In this document: positions 21,349-32,285 of the stretch, piece after piece
Position numbering within the stretch: position 1 is the stretch's first letter
How the letters are laid out: every line of letters begins with the position of its first letter
DNA from: Thecaphora thlaspeos
Taxonomy: Eukaryota > Basidiomycota > Ustilaginomycetes > Urocystidales > Glomosporiaceae
Assembly (NCBI GenBank): GCA_900291925.1
Contig: UWYS01000001.1
Span: forward strand, 124,001 to 188,000
Direction of reading: 5' to 3'
DNA length: 64,000 nucleotides
Made by a program: the position numbers and the translations under genes
The notes under the pieces: generated by a model
What the model was told of the DNA's origin: nothing
The model's input: only the letters and a program-made list of their open reading frames with translations
Database searches by the model: none

Positions 21349-22229
21349 GGCGAGCGGGCGAGCGAACTGAGCGGCTCGAAGAGGTTGGTGATGGTTGCCG
21401 CTGGCCGTCTGTCGGGAGCGCCTCTGTCAGGGGTGGCGTCGCGTGTCAAACGAATGTCGAAGAGTGGAGCGAGAAGCTGGAGATGGAGATGGAAGCAGGA
21501 GATGGTGCACGGTAATGGAGACAGTGCAGGGTGATGGGGACGGTAGTGGAAGCTCGGCGGGGCAGGGTGGAGCCAAGGGTCGTCGGCCCGGATGCGTTGT
21601 CTCTTCGGGCGGGGGGGCTGCACCCTGGGCCAGCTGCCCTCGGCTGGCCCGCTCGCGACGCCCACAACCCTCGTGCGCGCCGCCTTTTTCGCCCTTGCCC
21701 CACCTCTGGGAGCGGAGAGCCACGCGCGCGGCCAGTCGACCAGCCAGGAAAGACGGCGGCAGCCCGACGGCGGACCGACCGAGTGAGTGACTGGGCAGCC
21801 ATCAGAATCAGTCAGTCAACCCCTCGACCGCCGGACTAGGGCTTCCCGGGCCAGGCCGCCGTCGTTGACGCTGCCGGCTGAGCTCCGACGGTTGTCGCCA
21901 CCTCGCTCACGCTGCACGACCATTTGCCCGCACCTTGTAGCTTGGCTGATGAGAACGCGGATGTGGGAGCGCACCCCATCGGCCATCGGGCCTCGACCAG
22001 CCCTCTCGGCCGGCAGCGTAAGGGTGGATCAGCATCGGGAGGACGTCCGACCAGACCGGCGCCACGCCGCCTTGTCGCTCTGCCTGACCACACCTTGGAC
22101 GCGCTTCTTGGACAAATGTCAGGCATCGGCCTCCTGCTGCTACGCTCCCCCATCGCCACCGCCACCGTCGCCTCATCTCGCTGCACGCACGCCTCGCTTC
22201 CTTCCCTTGCCCGCTCCGCCGCCGCCGCC
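21349..22229. promoter_or_regulatory. Divergent intergenic region, Pmp3-like / FMO
   Basis: These 881 bases separate two outward-facing genes and must hold both promoters. The region is very GC-rich, with a Gly/Pro-like composition in several frames but no conserved protein. An in-frame ATG at 22116 could extend the monooxygenase by 38 residues with a mitochondrion-like leader. Confidence 0.45.
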
Positions 22230-24079
22230 ATGTCGACCTCCACACCCCTGGCGACGCCTCGACGGCGGGTAGCCATCATCGGCGCCGGTCCCGCCGGTCT
22301 CGCTATGGCCTCTCAACTGCTCGAACTCAGCCCCGACTTCAAACCCGTTCTCTTCGAGCGCCGTCCCGAAGTCGGCGGCGTATGGACCTACGACTCCTCG
22401 CCGGGTCCGTGCTCTTTCCTCTTCGACGCCCGCGGCAAAGCCTATCCGACCTGGACCGACAAGGGTAAGGACGGCGACGACAACGGAATATTCTGTCCGC
22501 CAGGGCCCATGTACGATGGTCTCCGAACCAACCTTCCGTGCGACCTGATGGCATACCGCGACCTACCGTTCGATAAAGAGGCCCCGCTATTCCCGCAAAG
22601 AAGCGAGGTGGAGGAGTACATTAACCAATTCGCACAGCTCAAGCTGCTCGACGAGCTGGTCCGATTCGAGACGGCCGTGGTCTCGGTCCAGAGGATCAAA
22701 CACGAAGCCGGGAAAGCGTGGGGTCAAGGTAACACCTGGCAGGTCCAGAGTCGCCCCGTCAAAGGCGACGGTCGAGGGGTGACGACGGAAGAGTACGACT
22801 ACATCGTCTCCGCCTCGGGACGCTGCAACACGCCCTCTGTCCCGTTCGTCGACGGCCTGTGGAACTTCAAGGGCCAGCTGCTCCACAGCGCCTGGTACCG
22901 CTACCCCACAGCCTTCCGCGACAAGACGGTCCTCGTAGTCGGCAACTCGTCGAGCGGCAGCGACATTGCCCGGGAGCTGGTAGGACACGTCATTCGAGGT
23001 TTCGAGGGGTCGCACGAGTGGATCGAACAAAGCAACGCCTTGCCACCGCAGACGGGCGTCAAGGTGTACCACTCGTACCAGGACATCGCAAAGTCGCCGC
23101 CGATGGACTACGATCCAAGGGAGGAGGCGAGCCCACCGTGGACAAAGAGGATCAATGTCGTTCCCAAGGTCCAGAAGATCGAGCCGGCAGAGGACGGCAA
23201 GGGCAGCGGAAGCATCATGCTCGAGAACGGACAGGTCTTGATTGACGTCGACGCCATCGTCTTTGGCACGGGGTACTCGTAGTGAGTTGCCTGCCTGTCC
23301 CTGAGCGAATCCCATGCTGCAAGGAGGTCGTGCTAACGAGGCTCTTCAAGTCTGCCACATCTCACCTTCTTAACAGCGACCTACCCTACCTCCCACAATC
23401 ACACGAGCCCTTCCTCTCCGCCCCCGTTCTCGCCTCACCACGTTCCACTGCCACCTCCCCCTCCTCCTCGCTCACCTCCTACATCTCGACACATCAACAC
23501 AGCAAACCCTACGTCCCTCCCTTCCCGACCTCGCCGTTCCTCTCCAACATGGACGACTGGTCACTCCTCCATCTGACCGATCCGTCCCTGGCCGTACTAG
23601 GTGCCCCGATCCGTATTGTCCCCTTCCCCTTTACTCACGCTCAGGCGCGAGTCGTAGCGGCATTCTGGGCTGGTAGGCTCTCTCCACGCTTTCGACACAG
23701 TCTACCAAGACTGAACAAGGACATACCGGTGACCGAGCCGGAACACTGGAGACGGTGGATCGACAACCCCAAGAACGATGGAGAGGGTGAAAGGGAGGTG
23801 AGCAAGACTTTAGATCTGGGATATCTAGGTGATACGGCTTACCAGGATGGATTGTCGGATATCTTATCTGACGAGTTGAGACGACACGGGCGCGACGAAG
23901 AGAGAGGGGTGCAGGGTTTCAGAGGACAGAAAGGAATCGTACAGCAAGGTGAGAGTGCCAGTCGGGAGGAGATAAAACCTACCCAGTTCAGTGATGAGGG
24001 CTGGGCGAGAGTGGCAAAGTTCAGGATCCAGAGAAGAGAGACGATAAAGCGACTTAGAAGGGAAATGTTGGGATACTGA
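22230..24079 (+). CDS. Flavin-containing monooxygenase
   Basis: FMOs oxidise nucleophilic N or S atoms using NADPH, FAD and O2. Two exons, 22230-23281 and 23377-24079, give 584 residues. The FAD-binding GAGPAG (residues 18-23) follows a VAIIGAG strand, and the NADPH-binding VVGNSSSGSD lies near residue 240. The FATGY-like motif reads FGTGYSYDLPYLP and is completed only by splicing. The C-terminal block DDWSLLHLTDPSLAVLGAPIRIVPFPFTHAQA is typical of fungal FMOs. Substrate cannot be told from sequence. The chosen ATG has a GCCGCCGCC context; the upstream ATG at 22116 remains possible. Confidence 0.9.
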
Positions 24080-24396
24080 GTCGAGAGGTGTAAGCATCTC
24101 AGAGTCTCTGAGGTGGGATGGCGTCGATGCTGGTTGGTCCTGCCGACAGCGACTCGTGCCGATAACGAATGTGTCGGCAGCACTGGGTCGTTAGTCCCTT
24201 GGCCCCAAGTTCACACCTTCCCTGAATGGGCGCCTGGCGCACTCGAGTAATGCAAATCGCAAAGTCATTGTCCACATCATTGGCCACGAGGTAGAAGTAC
24301 AAGTCGGTTTCGAAAGGTATAACGTCCGTCATCGTATCAAAGGGGGGGATCGAAGAAGACAGTGTCCAACACCGCCGTCGCTTCCACCACCTATGT

Positions 24397-25965
24397 TCAC
24401 GTGCGAGCATAGTCATGCGCAAGACCCGCATCGCCGCCCCTGTCTCCGGCGAGGGCATCGGCAGCCTGTCTGCCCGACTGTCGAATCTTTGTCCTTGCCC
24501 TCAACACCTTGAACCTCACTCCGAGAGCAAGCGACTGTGCCGATCGCTTGAGGTTTTTGCCCGTCGTTGTGGAAGTGTGTCGTTTCATCTGCTGTCCCTC
24601 GTCCGCCATCCCTCTTGCGATGCGCGACGGAGCGTGAACGTCGTCTTCAGTATCGCCGTACAACAGCTCCGTAGCCTTCTGCACATCTCGGACGGAAGGA
24701 TGGGTCGTGACCTTGTGAACGGACGATTGTTTGCTCGAAGGATGGGCGTGGACGTGCAAAAAGAGTGAACCTTCCGACCATGACCGATCGCGGCCCTGTC
24801 GGGTCGGATCGGGACCCAGTTTTCGAGTGGCGAACGTAGGCAACGACTCCGCCTCTTGGCTTGGACTGGACGAAAGCGAAGTCGCAAAGACGCTCCGCGG
24901 CTGACTTGCCAGCTGTGCATCGGCGTCGGATCGGCGTCGATCTTGATCCTGACCCGAAGACTGTGGTCGATTGCTCCGCTTGGCTCTTGACAGGTCCTTG
25001 ATTGAAGAGGCCGAGAACGAGCCCGCGATTGAGGAAATCCCAGAATGCTTCCGCTCCTTCTTTTCCTTCTGCACCAGCGCGGCCGGAAAGTAGCCCGGCG
25101 CCTCCGGGTCGATCCACGTCGCAGCGGCGGCCGAGTTGGGCGTCAGCAGAGTTTCATTAATGACGGGAGGTCGCGAGTGCTGCATCGGCGTGAGCGCATC
25201 GAGCGCGTCTTCGTCCTCGTTGTCGCGGTAGCTCTCGAAGCCGATCGACTGGTGGAGGTTCGGCCAGGTGTCGGGGCTGCGTGAGAGAGGCTTTTGCGTC
25301 GGCTCATCGTCAGCGAATAGAAGATGGAAGTTGCCAAAGGGCGAGGCGGCGACCGACGGGCTGCTGGCGAAAGCTGACCGCCTTGACACCTTTCCGTCCG
25401 CCGTCGAGGCCGAAGGTAGCGGTGAGGTTGGGACCGAGCTTGAGCTCGAGGACGTGAGCAGGTCCGAAAGCCCGTTCGTCCCCATCTCGATCTGTGAGGG
25501 CGAAGAGGATGAGGCCGAGTCGCGCCGTGGTGACAGGTGCCCGCTACCCTGGTCCGGCTGTTGCCGGCGACGCTGCGAGATACGGTGCGGCAGATGTTTT
25601 CTCAATCCCACCATCCTCTGCCCAGGAGCATCGCTTGAGCTCTTTCGGCTGAAGCTGCGAGGCCGCTCTGAACCGTCCGAATCCTCTCCGTGCAGCATGT
25701 CGCCCTCGTTGTTCCGTTGTACATCGAGGCTGCGCTGGCGTTGTTCCATCGCGAGCTGCCGCATCCTCCAGTCAAGGTCGACGAGGCCAGTGAAGCCATC
25801 GCTCCAGTCGTCGAGCTGCGGCGAAGCGGTCCCAGACTTGCGGCTGTGGGCGATGCTGCCGACGTTGCTGCTGATGCAAGGCGGAGGAGGCGGATGGATC
25901 GAGGATCGACGGCTAGGCCGCTCGGATGAGACGCGTGCCGCAGTAGCGTTGATGATCAAAGACAT
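24397..25965 (-). CDS. Unrecognised Ser/Arg-rich protein
   Basis: I do not recognise this protein. From ATG 25965 it has 522 residues, rich in Ser, Arg, Pro and Asp and mostly predicted disordered. Patches that look structured include DDWSDGFTGLVDLDWRMRQLAMEQRQRSLD, ATWIDPEAPGYFPAALVQKEKKERKHSG and a basic C terminus (LGVRFKVLRARTKIRQ). Many Ser-Pro and RRxS-like sites suggest a phosphoprotein. The frame stays open to ATG 26907, which would give 836 residues. I prefer 25965 because 26907 lies only 32 bases past the previous gene's stop, the extra part is low-complexity, and a TATATA sits at 26437-26442. Confidence 0.55.
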   Translation of the reverse strand: MSLIINATAARVSSERPSRRSSIHPPPPPCISSNVGSIAHSRKSGTASPQLDDWSDGFTGLVDLDWRMRQLAMEQRQRSLDVQRNNEGDMLHGEDSDGSERPRSFSRKSSSDAPGQRMVGLRKHLPHRISQRRRQQPDQGSGHLSPRRDSASSSSPSQIEMGTNGLSDLLTSSSSSSVPTSPLPSASTADGKVSRRSAFASSPSVAASPFGNFHLLFADDEPTQKPLSRSPDTWPNLHQSIGFESYRDNEDEDALDALTPMQHSRPPVINETLLTPNSAAAATWIDPEAPGYFPAALVQKEKKERKHSGISSIAGSFSASSIKDLSRAKRSNRPQSSGQDQDRRRSDADAQLASQPRSVFATSLSSSPSQEAESLPTFATRKLGPDPTRQGRDRSWSEGSLFLHVHAHPSSKQSSVHKVTTHPSVRDVQKATELLYGDTEDDVHAPSRIARGMADEGQQMKRHTSTTTGKNLKRSAQSLALGVRFKVLRARTKIRQSGRQAADALAGDRGGDAGLAHDYART

Positions 25966-26938
25966 GCTGGCGGAAGGTGAGATGGCGTCGCGGACGCTGT
26001 AGGATCTTGTCGTCGTCGGAGAAGGGACGCAAGCTCGGACTCCAGCAGTGGCGGCGTCGTGCGCTTGCCTTGCTGGCGGGAACGACCACGGCGATGCTCT
26101 GATGGTGTCGGCGTCTTCGCGAGAGGTACGGTCGAGGCACCGTGTTCGACACCTTTGCAGGGGTGAGGTGGTTGGTCTCGCCGCGTGCGTGCGTGATTGA
26201 TAGCGCTCAAGCGCGAATCCGGCGCTTTTGGTCGCCGGAGGGAGGTGCGTGGTACGACCTGACGCAAGAAAGCCGGGTTCGGGACTACGACGAGGCGGCA
26301 GCAGATCAAAGGAGCTTGGCGTGGCTGCAGTGACGGAGGCGGTTGAAGGTAGCTCCGAGGCTTTCGGAGGGTGGCGAAGGAAGGAAGCGGGTGGGGGGCT
26401 GGTGGCGAGGTGGGCCTCGCTCTGTGCAGCGGTCCCTATATAGCGGCGACCGGTCTGTGATGCTTTGGCAAGCAGGTTGGCCGGATGGTCGCTTCTTCCG
26501 CCGGCATCCGAAGCGTTTGTAACACGGACGCTGGTCAGGGCAACAGCACAAGCAGCGGTCAGCGCGGCGGTTGGATCCGGCGACGAGATGGTGCCGGCAA
26601 AATCAGCCTGATCGTGCCAAAGCGGACCCTGAAATGGCAAAGTTTCCGCCGCTACCTGATCTTCTTGGCGTCGACCCGAAGCCGCTGCTGCCGCGGGAGT
26701 CAAAGCCGCCGTGGTAGTGGAGTGGGGGCGGGCTGTAATGCCGCCCTGCGCTTCCGCATAAAGCGAAGCCGCTTCAGGCGGGGCTGAGGCTGGAATGCCC
26801 AGCGAGGCTGGCGCCGTCTTTTGCGGTCTGGTAGGGGTCGATTCCGGTTCTTTTTGTGTGGGAACGCTCGGTGAAAGGTCGGCATCTTGTCCTTGGCGCT
26901 CCGCCATGTGGAGGTCGCCAGCGAGAGGGTGGGCGCGG
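25966..26938. other. Probable upstream region of the Ser/Arg-rich gene
   Basis: This may be a promoter and leader (TATATA at 26437-26442) or, if translation starts at 26907, a coding extension. The open frame through it is Ala/Thr/Pro-rich without recognisable motifs. Sequence alone does not decide. Confidence 0.4.
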
Positions 26939-28123
26939 TCATGGTGCAGAGGTGGACCTCCACCGTCGCATGGAAGAGCGGCAGAGGCGGCGGCTTCTTG
27001 ATCCGGAGAATGAGAAAGTTGATTTTGGCATGAGAGAAAACATTTGCCGAACCGTTTCGGTGGTATGGTCAGCAGCGCATTCAGAAATCGTTATTAGCTT
27101 CAAAGCCGAAGACAAAACCCGCACGAGGATGTCCTCTCTCTCACCTCTACCTCTAGACGACCTTTCGATGGACATTGGATGCTGTGCCGCGTGCGCTGTG
27201 TCGCTGCGTGGGTCGTCTTCGAAACGCAGAGGGCGACTGCTTCTACTGCCTGGTCCCTCGGTCTGTTCCGAAAATACTCTAATGGCCTGTTGTGGCCGCT
27301 GCGAGCCAACACCCATCAGTTGCTGCGGTCTTCTCGCCGTGACGCCTTCGTTCTGCGTGGCAGCAACAGGCGAGGAGCGGGGCCGATGCATGTCCCGCAG
27401 TCCGTGATTGCTCGAAAATAGCCGGGCGAACGGCTGCTCGTCTCGGCGATCTGACCAGCGGCGGCAGGTTGGACCACCACGCACATCTGGTGTGCCGTCG
27501 TCGCTGCTGCCGATGCTCGACAGACCGCTGTCGTCGTCGTCCTCCTCCTCACCGAGGATGCTGCCTTCAACCTGGAGGCCGAGACCAGAGGTCTGGCGAG
27601 TCGGAGGTCTTGCTTCGTCGAAGTCTGCGAGGCCGGCGAAGGCAGAAGGGCGGCCGCGTAAGCCCGAGAGCCAGCCCAAGCGCGATCCGGATCGCAACAA
27701 CGGCGTGTCGGCTGGCGAGGAGCTCGATGACAGCTGGCGACGGTGCCGAGCACGCTCCGAGGATCCGGTGGACGCTTCGGCAAGCGTACCGGCCATCATC
27801 TCCCGTGTGCGCCGTACGAAGCTGGGGTCGTGCAGCTCGTCGTCATCGCCGAGAATTGGGTTGGTGTCGTCCTGGCCTAAATCTGTCGGCGAATCGGTGG
27901 CTGCAAAGAGCGAGTCGTCCCCTCCTACCGACAGCAGAGAGTTTCTTGCGCGGGGAGAAGGATGGGAAGGGGTGTTTGTGCGGGCCGGCGAAGGCACGGC
28001 GGATGATGACGAGATGCGGTTCCGACTTTTCTGCTTCGCCTTGCCCCTGGACAGGAGGCGCTGCGAGAGATGAGCCCCTCCCGCGAAGCTGCCTGACCGG
28101 GTAAGGCGGTGGGGGATCGGCAT
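26939..28123 (-). CDS. Unrecognised Ser/Arg-rich protein
   Basis: I do not recognise this protein. A single open frame from ATG 28123 (MPIPHRLTRSG) gives 394 residues, dominated by Ser, Arg, Asp and Gly. It includes acidic runs (ILGEEEDDDDSG), RHRRQLSSSSS and DDELHDPSFVRRTREMMAG. A hydrophobic patch, REDILVRVLSSALKLITIS, lies near the C terminus. A TATAAG on the minus strand (28183-28188) lies 60 bases upstream of the ATG. Its composition resembles that of the next gene downstream, which could reflect a paralogue pair or one longer gene split by an undetected intron. Confidence 0.5.
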   Translation of the reverse strand: MPIPHRLTRSGSFAGGAHLSQRLLSRGKAKQKSRNRISSSSAVPSPARTNTPSHPSPRARNSLLSVGGDDSLFAATDSPTDLGQDDTNPILGDDDELHDPSFVRRTREMMAGTLAEASTGSSERARHRRQLSSSSSPADTPLLRSGSRLGWLSGLRGRPSAFAGLADFDEARPPTRQTSGLGLQVEGSILGEEEDDDDSGLSSIGSSDDGTPDVRGGPTCRRWSDRRDEQPFARLFSSNHGLRDMHRPRSSPVAATQNEGVTARRPQQLMGVGSQRPQQAIRVFSEQTEGPGSRSSRPLRFEDDPRSDTAHAAQHPMSIERSSRGRGEREDILVRVLSSALKLITISECAADHTTETVRQMFSLMPKSTFSFSGSRSRRLCRSSMRRWRSTSAP

Positions 28124-29657
28124 GGCAGGGTGATGTCGTCGATAGATTGTAGAGAGGGGCAAAGGGGGTGAACGGCCGCCTCCTTATAACGGCACGAGGG
28201 CAGCAGAGGACCGTCTCAAACAGGGTCGCTGGTCAAAGTGGTAGGCGTAGAGAGATGGGGAGACGGTGTGGGAGGGCACGGCGTGGCTATGCCGTGCGGG
28301 GCTCTGTCCCCACCGACGGGTTCAAGGTGAGATCGGGCCGGTATGAAGAGTCAGACCCTGGCCTCGTTCCTGCGATGATTTGTCGGATCGGAAGCTCGAG
28401 GTGGAGCTTGTCTCGTCGCGCATTGTCCGCGGGGTGGTTCCGACGCTGATTGCAGCGCTGCGTGCACTTCCGATCCTGGTCGGTTGACGTGGGCGAGCCA
28501 GAGGCGGGTCAGCGGTAGCGGCTGACGGCGCTGTGGCGCCTAGCCTGCCAAGACGGGATGACGGGACCGCGGCGACCAGAAGACACTCAAGCTCCAAGCT
28601 TTTAAGCTTCGATGAAGGGGGCAGGCCGATGGCGGCGCCACGGCTTCACCAGACGGCGAGAGGCTGAGGCACTTCATCCGCCGAGAGGCCGGCGCGAAGA
28701 TGTGGGGTGGCGAGGCCGAAGTAGTGTAGCCACAAATTTTCGGAGGATGAGGTGGGGGCTGGCGGTGGTGGTGGCGATGGCAGTGGCGATGGTGGTGACG
28801 AGCCAAGCGACATGATGTTGCTCTTGCTCGGTATGTGTGTCGAGGAGAGAGAGTACGTACAGTACAGCATGGCTTGGCTAAGCTCGAGGCGGTGCGAGAA
28901 GCGCAGAGCGAAGCTCTCAGAAGAGCGCACGCCGGCCGGGCCGAGCCGGGGTGGCGAGGACCCTTCTCCACCTAAGCCTGCCTGCCCGCCTGCTTTGCCG
29001 CGGATGGACGGCATCTGGAAATGGCCGGCCGCCGACACTCGGCAAAATCGCGCCCAAACGCCCTCCTCCAGTCACCGACCAAAACCCGCTGCGGGCAACA
29101 CCGTCCCAACCCCAGCTGCGCTGCGCCGACGATCCGACCCGCCGTTAACCTGGCCTGTACAATGCATGCATCTCGCCCGCTGGCCGTCGCGTCCGACCTC
29201 TCGACCGAGCCATGGCATCGTATCATCGCGCATCTCGCTCGTCCCGCCAAAAAGCAGGCTGAAATGAAGTGAGCGGATGCAGTGGAAAGTCGGACGGCAA
29301 AGACTCGTCTAGCGAGCGGGCGACAGCTGTCCGCACGGGCTTGGCCAGCCACGAACGCCAAGTCCTTCCCGAGCCTGCACGAGAAGATTCCTGGTCATGC
29401 CTTCCCCACAACCGCAAACAACCTCCTTATCTCGGGCTGCTCCCATTCGTCGACAGACTCGATGGCGGCCCTGTCGAGATACCGTACCCAGGCGAGGTCT
29501 TGATACCGTGTATGAAGCGAACGTCTCCAGAGCGTCAGCGGCGGAGACGATAGACGAAAGGCTACATAAGGGCCGCCCTGAACAGTGTTTCAATCGGTCC
29601 GCTCGTGTAACATCATCCACCTTCTGACGCCGCCGCCATATCCTTACCTATCTAGAC
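28124..29657. other. Divergent intergenic region
   Basis: This 1.5-kb gap lies between two outward-facing genes. It contains a GTACGTACAGTACAGC cluster at 28853-28868 and is otherwise of mixed composition. Frames here are short and do not resemble known proteins. Confidence 0.45.
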
Positions 29658-31486
29658 ATGCTTCCTCGGACCCTCCTTGCCCCGCTCTTGCCTCTTGCGG
29701 CCGGCGTGCTACCTTCGGTGCTGGCAAAGACCGTCTACAACGGCAATAAAGTCAACGGCAGCCCTGTCATTGAGTACCTTGACACAAAGGACCTCGAGTC
29801 GTCAAAGTGAGTAGCCATCGCCGGCACAAGCCTGAACGAGCAGAGTCCTGAAAGAGGGCGACGAGCTGCCGCCCTAAGTCCTCCTTCGACGCCCTTTTGA
29901 CCGCACTCTTTTTGCGTCCACAGGGTGCACCGCTTCTATCTCCGCGCTGGTTCTCTCAACTCTGGTCACCCTCTCTACGTCCCCGTCTGGATCGCCCGTG
30001 GAGCCGCCGCGGTCGAGGATGGCAAGACGCTCTGGGTCTCAAGCGTGGTCCACGGTGACGAGCTGAACGGCGTCAGGGTCGCTCAGCTGCTGCTGGGCGA
30101 TCTGGAGAAAACTGTCGAGAACGGCACTCTGAACGGTACCGTCATCGGCGTTCCTGGTGTCAACATGTTGGGGTGAGTCTTCACGCTGCCTGCAGGGGAA
30201 TCCAGACGCCTCAGCGGATGGTTGCTGATCGTCTTGATGGCTCCCGGATGTTCCTAGCATGAGCGCCAACTCGCGCTATGTGCCCAACTCGTCTTCTCGA
30301 AGCCTCATCGATCCGAACAGGTTATTCCCTGGCGTCAACGCCTCTTCGGGCGGGTCTTTTGTCGAAGACGTGAGTCGACTGCTCGTCAAAGATGAAAAGC
30401 AGATCTGCGCAGATGCAGTGATTGATTGATCCTCCTCCCCCATTCGATGTGTCGATCATTGTCCTGTCAGTTTGTCTACAGCGTCTGGTTCGGCCTGACT
30501 GCAGTGAGTTGGCTGTTCGGCCTGACTTGCACAACCCCTTATCGCAGCCGTAGCTAACCTTGCTCGATCTCCCCGCATCTCTACCATCGGCTTGCAGAAC
30601 GGAACGCAAGTCGACGTCGCTGTCGACATGCATACGCAAAGCACCGGAGGCAACACGCCGTTCTGGGTTACGCCGACTGGCGCGTACCGGAGATCAAGAA
30701 GCTGTCCGAGCTCGCAGCCGTCGAACTCCTCAAGGGTGAGTGACCTCAAGGCGGCCTCCGTGTTGCATGGTTGTGCGGAAGGGCAGTACACTGACCGCGG
30801 CCTCGTTTGCAACGTAACGCAGTTGACCCGGGTGAGCCGGGAAGTCTGGAGACGACGTTTGTCGAGCACGGGGTCCCCGCCATTACCCTCGAGATCTCGA
30901 ATGCCAAGGTCTGGCAGAAGAAGTACATCAAGCGGTCGCACGAGTTCCTCCTTCAAGCTTTGGATGCATGGGGCATCCTGGCGCTCGAGGAAGGCTCTGA
31001 GGCGCAGACCAACTACGATCCGTCGCGCACATACAAGTGAGTCTGCTGGCATGCTGAAATCGTTTCCCTCGTCACGATCGTCTGGTGCTAACCATCATCT
31101 GGTGGCCCTCTGTTGTGGCGACGATTTGCGGAGACACGTTCGTGGCCCACCAGACGTCTCAAGTGGGCTGGTGGGATGCCTATGTCGAGCCCGAGGACGA
31201 CGTCGAGGCTGGGCAGGTCCTCGGCAAGCTGTACAACAGCTGGGGCGACGAGCTTGAGACGGTCAGGGCGAAGGCCAGCGGCAAGGTCCATACAGTGTCC
31301 GGTGAGTACGGGCCGATGCGATGATTGTCAACGAGGATCAGGCGTTCTGACGTTGCGCCCTCTCCGCCTTCCGTTGCGCAACATACAGCACTGTACACCA
31401 CCATCCCCACCTCAGCCGATCCTACGCGCGAAGCCGGCTCGGAGATTGTGCGATTGATCCGAAACGGCACCGCTTCGAGGTTGTAG
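29658..31486 (+). pseudogene. Secreted aspartoacylase/succinylglutamate desuccinylase-like gene with two frame breaks
   Basis: This is an AstE/AspA-type zinc hydrolase of the M14 metallocarboxypeptidase clan. Exons that restore family sequence are 29658-29806, 29924-30172, 30258-30369, 30471-30503, 30598-30735, 30823-31036, 31132-31301 and 31389-31486. It starts with a hydrophobic signal peptide (about 23 residues, ending near VLAK). Zinc-site blocks are VVHGDELNG and DMHTQSTGG, followed by PGEPGSLETTFVEHGVPAITLE. Two defects are visible. After NTPFW one base is missing before YADWRVPEIKK (near 30667). The exon starting with (K)DTFVAHQ needs an acceptor at 31130-31131, which reads GG. Using the AG two bases later restores the end frame only if the middle (30669-31036) is read in a non-conserved frame. 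It may be a decaying gene or an assembly error. Confidence 0.72.
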
Positions 31487-32285
31487 ACAGAGCTGCTGGC
31501 TGGCTGGTGTCGGATGTCCCGCAATCAGACATATATGTAACCCTGCTGCAAGAAATGTCGGAACTCCGACAACATCAAACACAGAGGCCAGAGCAGCAGG
31601 CCTTCCACGAAGTCCGGCTGTTGGTGAGAGAGGCAGAGAGGGTCCCGGAGAGGAACGCGACGCCGTCGGCTGGAATAATCAAGGTTCGTCTTGTATGTAT
31701 GTGTCATATTGCATGGCGCTGCGGATGATGGAGGTGCTGGAGATCCGTCTGTAGATTTGTTGCGGAGAGGCAAAGCCAGCTGGCCGTGAGGAGGGAGAGA
31801 TGCAACCGAAATTCTATCCTGGCGCCTAAGCGTGCCCTTGCTGCAAGCGCGGAACGTCCGAACGGCCGAATGGCCGGATGGCGCTACACTTCGGAGGTAA
31901 AATCCGGGACCCTCGCGAGCGGCATTGGTGGGACGGGTCTCAGTCTCCCGAGCCAAGGCTGCCTCCCTAGCCCACCTATCTCTTCAGCTCATCACTTCAT
32001 CGCCCCCTCTCCTTTCTCGACCACCACCTCACCGCATACAACACCGCTCTCCATAGCCTCTCCAGATACACAGCCGCCACCTTACCGACCCCCCAACATA
32101 CATGCCGTGAGCTCACGAGCAGCGTCGTCGTTGCACAACGTCAAACCGCGCGACCCAAGTCCGGCCCGCCATCTACCTCCGACAACCACCAGCTCCAGCT
32201 TCCGTAGCTTGACCGACGACGACAACGACGACCATAGATCATTTCCTTCACCGCCACCGGCATCACTGCCATCACTCCCGGCACC
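31487..32285 (+). promoter_or_regulatory. Upstream region of the copper ATPase gene
   Basis: This 799-base gap follows the aspartoacylase-like gene on the same strand. From about 31970 it becomes C/T-rich up to the ATG context CACCATG, as expected for a leader. I see no clear TATA box and no coding region. Confidence 0.45.
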
